A DNA stretch of 64,000 bases from Ifrita kowaldi (taxonomy: Eukaryota; Chordata; Aves; Passeriformes; Cinclosomatidae), in NCBI GenBank assembly GCA_013398055.1, contig VZRS01001723.1:1-64000 (forward strand). Direction: 5' to 3'. Both the position numbers and the translations under genes were made by a program. Below, piece by piece: positions 38,234 to 50,990 of this stretch (position 1 is its first letter; the number at the start of each line of letters is the position of its first letter). The notes under the pieces are model-generated. The model was not told the DNA's origin and did no database searches. It worked only from the letters and a program-made list of their open reading frames with translations.

Positions 38234-38525
38234 TGTGGCAGGTTGACCCTGGCTGGATGTCAGATGCACACCAAAACCTCTCCATCATTCCCCCTGCTCA
38301 GCTGGACAGGGCAGAGAAAATAGAATGAAAGGCTTGTGTGTTGAGAAATCATTCAGAAATTACCAACCCAGGCAAAAGAGACCTGATTTGGGAAAATTAG
38401 TTTAATTTGTTACCAATCAAGTCAGAACAAGGTAGTGAGAAACAAAACCAAATGTTAAACCCACCTTCCTCCCTCTCCCACCCCTTCCCCGCTTCCAGGG
38501 ATCAACCTTGCTCCTGCCTTTCATA
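38234..38525 (-). mobile_element. avian ERV LTR fragment
   Basis: The + strand starts TGTGGCAGGTTGACCCTGGC, the reverse complement of an LTR 3' end (GGTCAACCTGCCACA). It continues through blocks I recall from a common avian LTR: CAGCTGGACAGGGCAGAGAA, CAGGCAAAAGAGACCTGATT, TTAATTTGTTACCAATCAAG and AAACAAAACCAAATGTTAAA. The U3 side is missing, so it is a truncated LTR; the right boundary is approximate. No target-site duplication can be tested. Confidence 0.75.
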
Positions 38526-38683
38526 TGGGAAGTATCCCTAAAATTTTGTTTATTTTCCATTGTATAATAAACTTCACTAAGTTTGACTACAGCTTCTTAG
38601 TTTTTCCTTATGAAAATAAAAATGCTTTCAGAATATGTTAATATTAACAAAATTTCACTCTCCAAGTCTGAAACCATGCTTAC

Positions 38684-38749
38684 CTGGAATCTGCTCTCTC
38701 TGGCACAGATCGTTTTAGCAGTTGCTCCCAAATAGCTGGCAGCATCTTT
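38684..38749 (-). CDS. possible 66-nt internal exon, gene not recognised
   Basis: On the - strand a strong acceptor (TAGCCTGTTCTTCTCAG, just right of 38749) and a strong donor (CCAG|GTAAGC, at 38683-38678) enclose 66 bases. Two of the three frames are fully open. Phase 0 reads KDAASYLGATAKTICA and continues to RFQ. A second frame, entered after one base, reads KMLPAIWEQLLKRSVPERAD, which is at least as protein-like. I recognise neither. It lies about 160 bases from the LTR fragment, so it could also be part of an unrecognised repeat or a non-coding exon. Splice sites of this quality paired at this distance also arise by chance several times in 64 kb. Confidence 0.27.
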
Positions 38750-41700
38750 CTGAGAAGAACAGGCTATGAATACAAAATATTAATAAACCAGAAACATGCA
38801 GTTCCAAGACGAGGAGTTTTTAAAAATTGCATTATGTATACTTAATGCCTAACTGACCTTTTCTGCTATTTCTTAAATCTCTTAAAAATTCATCTAATTT
38901 CAAAGCCAGAGTATTAGCCCATTTATATGTAAATTGTCTTTAATTCATGCATTGATTTGAAAGACTAATCCAAAAGATCCTTTACCACAGGTGACCTTTT
39001 TGACACTGTACTTCTGGGAAGACTGTAAAGTGGTTTCTTACGACCTCACATCCACCTGTAGCATAAAACATGTGCCTACTTCAGTCTGTATAAATCAATC
39101 ATAAGAGAGTGGTTTTCAAGCAACCTTGAATTATTAACACTGTAACTGTCTTGGTTAGTCATAGTTAAAATAGGTCCTATTTAAACCAAGCATTATTTCC
39201 TGTTGGCATTCTTGCATATTCTAGATGTTAAACACAGTTAAGGCATTCACTGATTATGCCCCTTAAATAATAAATATTAGTATAATCTAGCTTTTAATGA
39301 TGATCTCCAAAGACTGTAAATTTCCGCAAACATTCAATATTTATTATTTGTCAAAATTTCATTCACCACAAGAGCTGCTAGAAGAAATATGCTAAAGCTG
39401 GGTGCTGAGCCCTTCCCTTGGCAGAGGAGAGTATACAAAATCGTAATGATTAAGTATTAGGATTTATACATATGTTTTCATCCATTTATGCTCCAGAAAG
39501 CGACTCTTGATCCACACCTGCTGCAGAGTACATTTCACTGCACAGTGAATGCTCACCTGGCTTGATGGACAGTCTATTATTTACTATTTTCTCCCTGTGA
39601 CAGGTTTTTACTGGAAGGCTCCATACTAATTCTCCTGAATTACTGCAGATTTTTATTAATAATACATAATGTTGAAGAAAATAAATGCTATATTTCCTTC
39701 TGATATCTTTTTGAAAGTAGAATTAATTTTTTCATTCAGTTAATGCTTCAGAAGTGAAATGGTACAAAGACCTAACATTAAAGATCATTGCCTACTTGCA
39801 TAGTCGTCAATAAAACAAGAAATGATTCGTTGTTCTGAAAATGCATTTTAGTTCAGAAATGATGAATTTTTTGGAATAAGGAAACCCAAAATCTACCTTT
39901 TAAAATCCATTTAGGCAATGAAGTATACCAGACAGTGCATGTCTATATTATTATTATGCAATAAGTGAAGATTATTTGTGTTGCGTGCTTCATATGAGAA
40001 GACACAAAATACTTTACCACAGTTATAATAAAGAAATAATCCTTTGCCAAGCTACATACAGTCCTGAAAAAATGCAGTAACTTTAAAAAGTGTGGAGATA
40101 ATAAGATCTGAATTGGTCTCTGTCTCCAATTATCACACACTTCTCTGTTTTATCAGGATAAATAAGTAATAATGGTCTTCGTAGGGGGACAGGCCTGTCT
40201 GCTTCTGACTAAGGAGATTTTTTTAAAAGAATGAGAACAAGATGACAGAAGTAGTGTTTTATCATTTGTTGTTATCATGCACACAAAAAAAATCCCCAAA
40301 CTCATACGGCATTTTTTGCAGAATAAGATAAATTGTTTTAAGAAGAATAATGATAAACCCCTAAAAAAGAAGTAGCTGCTGTAAACAAGAACATTTCCTG
40401 ACAGACATTTTTAGTAATGAAACTACCTGTTGTTTTAGCCATAAGCTGTTAATTATATCCTAATGTGGTTTGTTGAGATTTCCTACCATTAATAAGTTGT
40501 CCACTACTTAAAGTATTTCTTTTCCCATCTGAAATACTGATCAAGTGTAGCTACTATGTTAAATAGTCTTGTCTTGGCATATAAGGATCAAAAGGGATTT
40601 TATGCAGGAACACTGGCAGAACACATTTGGTGAAAAAAGAAATTGGCATTTTGATGAGACTTGGAGAGTTTGGTGAATTGAACAGATACATGTTGAAAAT
40701 GTTTCTTTCTTAAGAAAACTCCACCAAAAAACCTCCAAAACACCTCCCCCAAGCCCCTGTTGATTGTGGGAGGGCATTCTAGTGATGTCCGTTTTTACTG
40801 ATGGCCTGAAGGGCTGCAGCTATGAAAGTCACACACACAGGGGATAGGGATATACATCAGTATCCTTCTATGGTGTGCTTATGCATGTGATTGATTATCC
40901 TTGTTATTTGGTGTGGTTATACAGCTGCTCAAAAATTAGATATAATTAGGAAATTAAAGGAATAGATGTAGGAAAGGCTACTGAATATTAGCTGCTCATG
41001 CCAACAAATGTGATGGTGTTTTTGGCTGAGCCAAGACCGAGAACTAAGATGTCTAATGTCAGATTGCTAATTCTGAAAGTTTTTCTGGGTTTGAAGATGA
41101 GCATGAATAGCTTGAAATGGTAATATTAGATTTAATTACCAAACCCAGCAGGCAGGTTCCATATAGAGGCTACTTTATTTTCCTGTTATCAGAGTGTGAT
41201 ATGATAAAGAGTAGGACATTGTTTCCTTTTACAGAATTTGTCAGCTTCTGGATGGTTGAGAGGAAAAAAAATATTTCCGTTTGTCTTGCACTGGTGTAAA
41301 TACAGACACAAATACATGTGTGTATTTGTTTGTGCATATGGGCTTATTACCCAGAGAACAAAATGCAGGCGTAGTAATGTTAAGAAGTGAATAGAAATAA
41401 GATGAGAGGGAAAGAAGTTTTAATTAGTACTGGTATTTAAATATTCTCATTATCTGTTTTCTCTTGCTGGATAACTATAGTTGATGTGTTATCTTCTGGA
41501 GTGTACAGAAGCAGGATGGAGGAAAAAAAGCACAGAGGGACACCAACTTTTAAGTGTTTTCTGAATTGGTCAAAAATGTATTGCACTATGAGATAATACT
41601 TTTATAGCATTACTATAGTTTATTACAGCAATGAATCTGTGCCAGTAATGACGGTGTTTTCTGAAAGCTCTGTGCATTCTCCTCCTCCTGACTTGGGACT

Positions 41701-43654
41701 GGGGTTCTGATTAACTGAAATGAAAAATGCTGGATTTTGTTAATGGGTAGCAGTGCAGAGGAAAAATGCTTGAATTTTCAGGTGTTTTAGATGGCAAGGA
41801 TTCAGCTTCTTGATGTATGCATGCAAAGGTTTGTATGGTCTCACTGTTTTGTCTACAAATACTTGTGTTATAGTAACTATATGCTGAGGGTATACAAATA
41901 AGAACTATATTTTTCTATAACCATTTAATCAGTATTTCTGTGCAAGTATAAAGGGGTGTTCTAGTGTGATGGGGGAAGTGATGCTGCACAAAGTGTTAGG
42001 TTAAATAGCACTTTGAATGGGTATGAAAAATTAGCTGGAGCTTCCAGGGTCCATGTTTTAGACTCCTGTTGTTGCTTAATGTTTTTCTTAACCACAGAAT
42101 ACAACAAACGTGTCTCTCAGTAGTGCTGCTTTCAAGTAAAGCCTCTATTGCAGCAGGTAGCATTTAATGGGGTGGGACTTACGACTTTATGGAAGTCAAT
42201 TCCTGGGAGGTGAATTTATGTACAAACCTGGGAGGATAAGGGAGATTGATAATGATACATTCACAGGGTACCTGTCAGGAAGAACAGGACTGCAGTACCA
42301 GGGATAAATGAAGATCTTGACTCAGCAACATAATACTTCACAGAGTGACAGCGAAAATAAGATGACAGAAAAGATTTATATTGATCAAAAGAAGTACTGG
42401 CCTTGGGCTAAAGGAACAAAGTGATTAACAAAAAGTGATGCAACTGGCATTTCAATGTGTAAATTCTGACATGATTCAGTGATCACACCTTGGAAAACTT
42501 GTGAATTCACGTGTTGAGGAGAGGCTTTGATGGCTCTATTAGTTCTGAAGTATTCTTCAATTGGATGCAAACATAAAAAAGGATAAAGGGGCATGTGTGC
42601 AATGGTACTTCCAATACCACGAATTGAGGAAGGGCTGCATTAACCTCTCAGTGCCACAGAGACAGCTCTGTCTGTGAGTGAGTGGGTGCATGTAGGGTGG
42701 GCTGACTTACTGACCACCAAAGGGATAGCAGGATTGGCCTTCATAAAAGATGTTCCAGTTCACCAGGTTTAATGTGCTGTGTTAGTGTGCTTGTGTTTTA
42801 TGAGAGTTACACATGTTACAAGGAGAATTGAGGCCCTTTCTGTAAAGACAGAAGATGACCATTATTCCCTACTTGATTACCATGGCTGGAGTTGCACTTT
42901 GTTACAGTGGTGACATACTAATAAAACAGGAAATTTGTTTTCCTCTTGCAGGAAATAGGCGATCCCATCCTGTCACATCCCCCGGGTGTTCAGCCGCCTG
43001 GTGTCTCAGCATAAATGTCAGCTGCTCAGAGATGGGTTCACTGCTCTCTCTGGTCCTCTAGTAAACGGAGTAGTGCTCTGTGTTCCCTGTGAACTTCTGA
43101 AATACAGGGCTCAGGCCTCTGTGAAACATTCTGTCTGACTTCTGCTGTGCCTCAGAGGAGCAGCAGCATTGCAGTAAATAAGCGTATCAAAGATAAGGTT
43201 TAGCGGAGTCCAGGGAGGGGAGCTGAACTGCCCTGTCAGTGCCATGGGATGACTGAGCCTGAACTGTGACAGGGTGGAGGAGCACACCAATATGTGGGTG
43301 AGGGGTAGATGGGCAAGTGTGTTTGAAGTTGTCTCATCTTGCTCAAGGCTACTCTGAAGTGGTGCTTGGGATGTATAAATCGGAAAATCCATGCAAAGTG
43401 AGATTTGCCTCTAAGCTTCTATTGGAATTTCTGTCCTTTTAAATTATATTTTTAGGATACTCTGATTGATATGGAGAGCTGCTTAGATTTTTGCCTGGAA
43501 TTTTCAAAGAAGAAAAGAAACTATGCCTACAAGAAGGGCTGCTATGCCTTCTAAGGACTGAACTCCACTATTTTCTAAACCAGTTTCAATAGCAATAAAG
43601 GAGTGAAACCCCGTCAGTACTGCCTGAAGAGATCACCTCTTGTAGAGGTGAAGT
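38750..43654. other. AT-rich stretch, no supported gene
   Basis: No transposable element is recognised. AC-rich patches occur near 40283-40303 and 40720-40757. A - strand segment at 39554-39640 is open between CTGCAG and a CAG|GTGAGC donor, but its acceptor is weak and its phase does not fit the 38684 exon. A - strand splice-like pair at 42178-42223 is also open but only 46 bases long. Confidence 0.5.
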
Positions 43655-43717
43655 CTCCAGAGATAGTGATGTTCTTCCAAGTCCTTTCTAACCCAAACCA
43701 TTCTATGATTCTGTGAC
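43655..43717 (+). mobile_element. CR1 LINE, short 3' tail
   Basis: CTCCAGAGATAGTGATGTTC is followed by CTTTCTAACCCAAACCATTC and the terminal units TATGATTCTGTGA. This matches the last part of a CR1 element. The left edge is uncertain and the copy is very short. Confidence 0.8.
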
Positions 43718-45111
43718 ATTTGCATCTTCAGGATCAATTTTGTTTGCATATCAGGCAAATGGAAATGTGGAATGGAGCTGACCCACAGCTTCTTGAGTCC
43801 TATGCAAAAAAATTATATTTCTGAGGTGAGATAATCAAAAAATATGACAACAAGCTTTGACTATGAAATTTTGTTGAGAGACCTATTTCATGCTTTGACT
43901 GTACTTGTCCCACTTTTGTTCCTACTTGTTTAGGAGTATTTAAGTTGAAAATATCCCTGCTAGGATATTTTTTTTCTTCCTATGGCTTAACAGCTTCCAG
44001 GGTCTTCAATACTGACTTTGCTTAATCCAGTTCTTAATTTCTTTAACACGTTTATTTTTCTGTTCAAAAGGAACCACAGGTAGGACTTCTAGCAATCCTT
44101 TACAGACCCTTTCTTAGATGCTGAATGATGTTCTGGTGTCTCTGATCCTTGCTGCACACAAATATTCAGCAAAGAACCCATGAAAGGTTATATTTCTAAT
44201 TTACAAGAAATAGTCTGGGAACCTTTACATCTTGCATTTTTTTTCCCGTTTGAATTTTGATACTAAAGCAATTGCATTGTTTTTTTGGATGAAGTTCAAT
44301 TTGGAGCCTCTTTTGTTGTTCCTCACAAACTTTCCATGACAAGTGGATCTGATTTTCAAGATGTTTAATTTTTTTGCCTCTTGATATAATAGATAATCCA
44401 AATACCATGTAATATTGGGAGAACATTTTTAGCCTTCTGCAAATAGCATTTCCTTGTGTGAATTTTGAAAAGCAAATTGTTTTGCTTGTCCAATTTGTCT
44501 TGTGTAATATGCAGTTAAACTAACGTTTAAGGGTCACTCGTTCTTCCCATCTGCAGACTATTTTATAGTTTTGATATAGTAGCTAGTTTTGGGCTAATTC
44601 TCAGTATGTGTGGAGCCTTAACCATGGGGCATATCTTTGTCTGACATGTAAATTTATTTTTTCTTCTGGAAATGAAACTAAATGGAATATTTGTTTATAC
44701 CTTCAGTTGATTATTTTAATGTCTTTAATTTGTGCAGCAGCATTTCTTTGTCATACTTGTATGTGGTGTGCTGGTTTTGCTGGAGAAGAAAACCTTATCT
44801 AATACGAATAACTTGATCCTTTTTCAATCTCAGCCCAATGGTGTTTAATGTTACCAGGCTGTACATTAGACATTGCATCTTGTTAGGAGATCTGGGGTAT
44901 GTTAAAAGTGTTAAAGATGTGCTCTGGCCGAGGAACAATTTAGTCTTGGATTTTGATTGAAGGCAACGTAACTGTTGCTATCACAGAGTGAATAAAGCTG
45001 TTTTGGATTGAGACAAACACTTGTGTTCCAGCCTCTTTTTCTTTTAGGGTGAACAGAAACCTGGCTCTCAAGGTCTGGGAATGGATTTCTATTCTGATTT
45101 TTGTGTTTTGC

Positions 45112-45180
45112 TGTTGTTAAGTTTTGTTTGTTTTTTTGGTTTTGTTTTTGTTTTTGGTTTTTTTTGGTTTTTTTTTGGTG
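45112..45180. repeat. GT-rich low-complexity tract
   Basis: T runs are punctuated by single or double G (TTTTGTTTG, then TTTTTGG units). It is similar in style to 2538-2610. Confidence 0.85.
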
Positions 45181-46981
45181 TTATTCACGTCTTTCAGTAT
45201 CAGTTTGTTTTCATAATAAATGTCTAATTTCTCCACTACTTTAATATTTTCTCCTCCCTCTTGATATGATGAAAAAAAGAAACATTCTTTTCTGGTTACA
45301 CATCATTCCTGAAATATTAATGTAAACCCTTTTCCCCCCACCTAAATAGTAAAGCAGATATCTGCTTATTTGAGTTAATTCTCAGTTTTCTTTTCCTGAA
45401 GGCAGAAATATATTTGTTTCCAAATTAAGTTAGAATTCCTTAATCAGAAAAATGACTTTTATGCATGAACACCTATAATTTACTATCATTACTTTATTAT
45501 TAATAGCTACAACAAAGCCACACAGGTCAGTTTGCCAATGGCATGAGAGTTATAGATTCTGATGTTTCTAGTAATGTTAAAGCTAATTAAACACAGCTTT
45601 ACTGTTCTAATGAAAGGTGTAGTTGATCTCACACGCCTTCATAGTTGGCTGGCACCAAGTGCCGCACATTCTCCTGCCTGCTGCTGCTCCAGCTTCACCT
45701 GAGGGACTGTTCAGTTCCTTTCTCTGCCTGGCTGTGCTGGGGGCTCAGGACAACGCACTACAATGTCTGTGGGAGCTGAATTGTGCTGATAAACCAGATG
45801 TTTTGAGCAAGGAACAGTTTAAGCCAGTTTGATCATCACCTCAGAGTGTTACTCCTGTCATGGGTTGTCTCTGGCTATTTGTGTCTGTGTTGGAACTCAG
45901 AGTGGATGTATACTGGGACTGGCTGCAGAGCCTTCCCCAAGCAGAGAAGTTGATACCTTTGCCTATGTTCAGGGCCAAAAAACAAGGGAAACACTACTAT
46001 ATTAGGTGCTTTTATTATCTATAGATATTGTTACTGTTTTGCTTTTTGGGTATGTTAATGTATCACAAAGGACTTGATACCACTAACATTTTGCATTCTG
46101 TTGTAAATAATGCGTTCTGAAGAATAAATAGTATGGACTGTAAAAAAAAAAAAGGCACTTTTTGTGAAATATCTTTCTATAGAGTTTCCCTTCGGAAAAT
46201 TTCTTAGTCTCCATAAAAATGGCTGTTCTCAGATCCTGTTCTGTGGAAAGACTATTGGTATGAACTCCTGTGATTTGGTAGAGCCCAGCATGGTGATAAT
46301 AAACCAGTTTAAATCTTTAGTGTGTTAACTAATAATCACATGTTCTAATATCACACTGATTGACTTTCTGAAGAGCCAGCCTGACTGCAATGTGATTCTG
46401 TGAAGGTCAGTCGGGACTTTGGTTTAGAAGGATCAGAGAACTTGCTGTTCTCTTCAAATGGTGAACAAGAATAAACCCACTAGATCACGTGAATACTTGA
46501 CATTTTTCTTTCTGAGCTAGAGGACTCTTATCCAAAAACACATCTGCCTTCATACAGTCTGAAGCATAGGAAGACTCTCTTCATATTGATTATGGGTTTT
46601 TTCTCCCTTGCTACTGATTGCAGAATTTGTTTCTTGAGGAAGAGAAAATCATAATCTTCCCACTTTATTTACTGCCTGAACATCTAGACTTCTCAGAATT
46701 TTCCCTTCCAGAGGATTCTTCAGAGCACTTTTGGAAATAAATAGCTAATCACTCTGGTAGTCTTCTTGCAGCAAGTGTGATGTAAATAATGGCCCAGATA
46801 GAAGTTTTATTGACTTCAAAATAACAACAACAACAGCAAAAGGAAAATTCAACATTGCCCTCACTTTGCAAATACCATTAAAAAAAATTCAATGGCCTTT
46901 GGTTTATTTATTTGGAAATAAGTGAACTTTGGATCAAACAGAAAATTATTTCCCTTCCATCCCTTCTTTCTTCCTGTCTAA

Positions 46982-46982
46982 N
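46982..46982. other. undetermined base (N)
   Basis: A single N lies between CTGTCTAA and GTATATC. No duplication is seen around it. Confidence 0.99.
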
Positions 46983-47980
46983 GTATATCTATATATATTC
47001 TACTCTATTTAGACAAAGACCAGAGCCACTCACAATACTGCCTAGGGAAATTTTATCAACATCAGGATAATATTAAGAGCAGGAATCAAGTAATTTATTT
47101 CAAGGTAAGATCAGCATATCTGACTAGATATTATATTACTATGTGTAGCAAAATTTCAAAGTTAATTTAGACTATGTGAAGTAAAGTCATCCTTTTTCAA
47201 ATGCATGAGAAGAGATGATTAAATTCCAGATTCCAGTGTAAATTAGCTTCTAAACATAGAGGTTTGCAGCTTGAATTGAATCAAGGAGTGTTTCAGAGGT
47301 TCAGAGTGTTAACTATTTGCTGATGGCTTTGCTCGATTCGTTTCTGGAAATGATATCTCACTGGGCTTGTCCAATTCACAGTATATAATGGATTAATGGT
47401 TTGGAACTTTATCTATAATTCCTTGGTTTTATGTTTAAACACTTCATAAACTCTTGATATGCTTTTTTCCCTCTTGAATTCATTAAGAAAATACCATAAA
47501 GGAAAGCTATCCCTTTCTTTTCTTTGTGTTTCATTATTTAGAAAATGCATGGTTATATCAATATTCTAAACCACTGTAATGTAATAATTTAAGGACTTTG
47601 GGGAAAGAAGAAAACAGAAGTCAGTTTTTCGTTGAGTCTCTTCTGTAAAGAAGAGCTGTAATGAACAAATTCATCAAATGCCTGTTGGGTAGAGTGGTTA
47701 CTATTATAAAGCTTAGAAAGCCAATATGCCTTTTCTGCTCAGCTTTTGCAAACTGTGATACGGTGACCCTGCATGTGGCAGCTGCTTGAATACAAACCAC
47801 TAGTTTTGTTCTCTGTTGATTTCATTAACTCTTTTAACACAAACCCTAATTCTAAAATGTGTAATCTGCATGCCTGTGCTCAGGTTTAATCATTGAGTAT
47901 AAAGAAACATTTTGAAGCATTTTTCACATTTCATATTTTCATGTTCCTTTCATTGCTGTTTCTTGCCTCTTTCCTTAAAG

Positions 47981-48080
47981 GAAACAAAGTAAAACCAAAC
48001 CACAACCAGAAAAACCCAACCTCCCCCTGCAAAAAAGCACCCCCCCAAAACCCCCCAAACTTACAAAAAACCCCAAATCC
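47981..48080. repeat. AC-rich low-complexity tract
   Basis: AAACC and CCCCAAA units with C7 and A6 runs make up about 100 bases. It accounts for the lysine- and proline-rich frame that passes through it. Confidence 0.8.
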
Positions 48081-50990
48081 ACAGGGAGCTGACTTTGTCC
48101 AATATACATGTGCCATGTTTCCAACATCAACAAGATGGAGACAAGCCCTGCATCTGTGGAAGCAACTCTCCTTCAGATGTTCAGCTCTTGGTGCCTAAGT
48201 ACCGCTAATTCAAGTGAAGGAGGCAAAGGGTCCGGTGTGGTTTTTCAACATTCCCAGAAGCTCTTGCAAGGCAATATTTTTTGGTTTGGTAATGCCAAGT
48301 ATGAGCTATTCAGTGGCTTCTCTCATCTTAGTTTTCAATTCTGGTATTTATATTTCAGCAAAGAACCCATATTGTTAAGAAATTGAGGGAAAGGAACCAA
48401 GATGGGTTTGTTTTTCTTGATTCCAAATATATTTAGCCAAATTCGCTGTACAGAGATATCATCATTTCACCAAATAATTTTTGCTCTTTGCTCAAAAGCA
48501 GTATAGGTTTTTTTTGCTTCTTGAAATCCTAAACTGTTGGGAAGCAATGTGAATAATTGATACCTGTTATTACTCATTGGTCATCGCTCTTGCATAAAGA
48601 ACAAAAAATGCCCTTTATAGTTTGCTCTCCTCTGTAAAAAACTGGCTTTAGGCATGCAAAAATGAGCAGCTATAGAGACTACCATTTCTGAAGAGGTTTT
48701 TTATTTTGTGACTAGCTTGATGGACTTGCACTTTTAATTAACAAATCAACAACCACTAATGTGGTAGCAGTAGAGCTTAGGTCAAACATAATCAGCCAAA
48801 CCCGTTCTAATGAGTAAAATTACTCTAGGGATTAATCTGACGATGCAAAATGAGAGGGCTGGGAAAAGAGTTGCTGTTCCACTTCTTTGGAAGATACACA
48901 TTTTTGTTCTAAAATATTTTAGAAAGACTTTGATTTTGGATGTTACACAGTCCTATGCTGGGAGCTAGTCAATATTTGAGGTTTATACCCTGCTTGTATT
49001 TGTTGTCAAGTGAAGTATAAAATAGGACATTGTGATTGTTTTAAAATGTATTAACACTAATTCTGGTCCGAGAGAAATTTATCTGAAAAGAACAAGGAAT
49101 TAATTTTACAGGTCAGCTTGAGATGTTCCCACTGGTGTGTACTTAGAAGCTGTTCAGAGAAGGTTTTGCAGGCTGCTGTCACGGTATTTTAAATACATTT
49201 TAACTTTCCTTTGGCACAAAGATACTCTAATGCTAGTAGGCTTTGTATTTTCATGTAAATTATAGGATAAATGTGAAGCTCTGTAGCCTTGCAAGGAGGA
49301 TAAGGAACAGGGTGTCATATCTAAATTGTCTCCAGCTTTTTCACTGTTAAGACATTTGCCACGTTACTTATCCTTTTGTGCCTTGTTCAATAAAAAAGGG
49401 ATAATGATGCCAGCTTAATATTGTACAGTGTTTTCAGGATGAGGAAAGCTTGCAGTGTGGCAGCATTGCTTTTCTCAGTCTGTTACTGGTGAACTTCCCT
49501 TCTAAAAATAGCTTTGATTCTTTGGGAGAGAATGTTCTCAAGTCTGTCCCCTGCATGTAAGATTTGGGTAATGTTGGTGCTTTGGGTGTTTTAATGAGAA
49601 CCCTATTTTAAAAGTGCTGCTACCACAAGAGCAGAGAGTGATTTCTCACCACATCACAGTGAATTAGTGACTGTTCTGGTTTTTTTTTGTAATGCTCTTT
49701 AATTTCCCGTGATAGGCTAAAGATTTTGTGAAGCTGATCTTTACATTTTCAAGGTGGAAAAACTTGGATTAATAAATCAAGCAGAGTGCTCAATGACAAA
49801 ATAAAGAATTTGAACTATGTCTGAAGCTAGCTGTTGGTCTATAGTTCCAGGAAGTGACAGAAGCTTTTGCTTTTAGGGCTAAGTGGTATATTCTGGAAAT
49901 GGGAACGTCCTTTCTTTTCATGTGTGTGTTTATAGTTTAAAGAAATGCTGTATGTGTCAAGAGCATGGATAGATGGCACTGATCTTCAGCAACTGTTAGT
50001 TCCAGTTAAAAAGCATGGTTGGATACCATGAAGGAAACATTGAAATGTTTGTTCACTGCTTTTCTAGATCCTGATATAGATCAGACTATGACAGTTGACT
50101 GTGATTAGAGGTAATGTAGGAAAATTCTATGGGCACTTGAGGTCTTTGAGTTATTCAATTTCTTTTTTCAGTGACTCCTCTTTTCCCCTATACACATTGT
50201 TCAGATAGTATACTTCTAGAGGGGAGGGAATAGAAGATGAAAAACTTAAAAATGTTGGAAGCATGTCTCTGGGTAAGATGAATACACCTCAAGAAGTAGC
50301 ACATTCCTGTGAGATATTATCCCATTAACAGAAAGCAGAAAAAAAAAGTATAGCCACTATAAAATGACATCCTTGGTTGCAGCAGGAAGGGAGTTTGACA
50401 CAGGCCTTTGGTATTCCTGAGTTCTAGAAATGAAATCCAAATAAGCTTATTCATGTAGTAGGGATTTAAGAATAAAGTCCCAACTATTTCTTAAGACAGC
50501 AAAATTCATGTAGTGACATTTCGTATAGGATATAGTTTGAGTAACCTTTTCTGTTTTTTTTGCCTAATGCTGCCAGCCTCAGTATTGAAACTTGTTTTTC
50601 AAACAAGTCATTCTCAAATAGCCTATTTGTGGAGCCATGGGTATCTCCAGAGTTCTCCCTCCTAGTTTGTTCTCTCCTGTTTTGTTGTGAAAATTAAATT
50701 GTGGTGAGCTACCAACTCTCTGCAAGCCTGGGTGTTTCACAGTATTTGTACTTGTGTTTGGTGCCCACAGGAAAACTGTATTAGACTCAAGTAAAAGAAT
50801 AGAAAGCAGGAATTCAGGCATGAGCCATTTTGCAGAACAGTTGTTTTTTTTTTCCCCCCACTTTATGACTTTGTGGAATGATGAAATAAAGTACAAATAC
50901 TCAGCTATGATGCATTAGAAATAAGACACACGCACAAAAAGGAGAATGAACAAACTCAATACAGCATAAGCACAATGTTTTCCTTATCAC

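Larger units (their letters stand above)
43718..50990. other. AT-rich stretch, no supported gene
   Basis: It holds simple-sequence tracts at 45112-45180 and 47981-48080, an A-rich run near 46141-46152 and one undetermined base at 46982. No exon, transposable element or RNA gene is recognised. Frames at 47.89-48.39 kb owe part of their length to the AC-rich tract. Confidence 0.6.

Noticed and set aside
39554..39640. Minus-strand open segment ending at a CAG|GTGAGC donor
   Set aside because: The acceptor is poor, and its phase would create a stop if joined to the 38684 exon candidate.
42178..42223. Minus-strand 46-nt splice-like segment with a GTAAGT donor
   Set aside because: Very short, and open frames of this length arise often by chance; no compatible neighbour was found.
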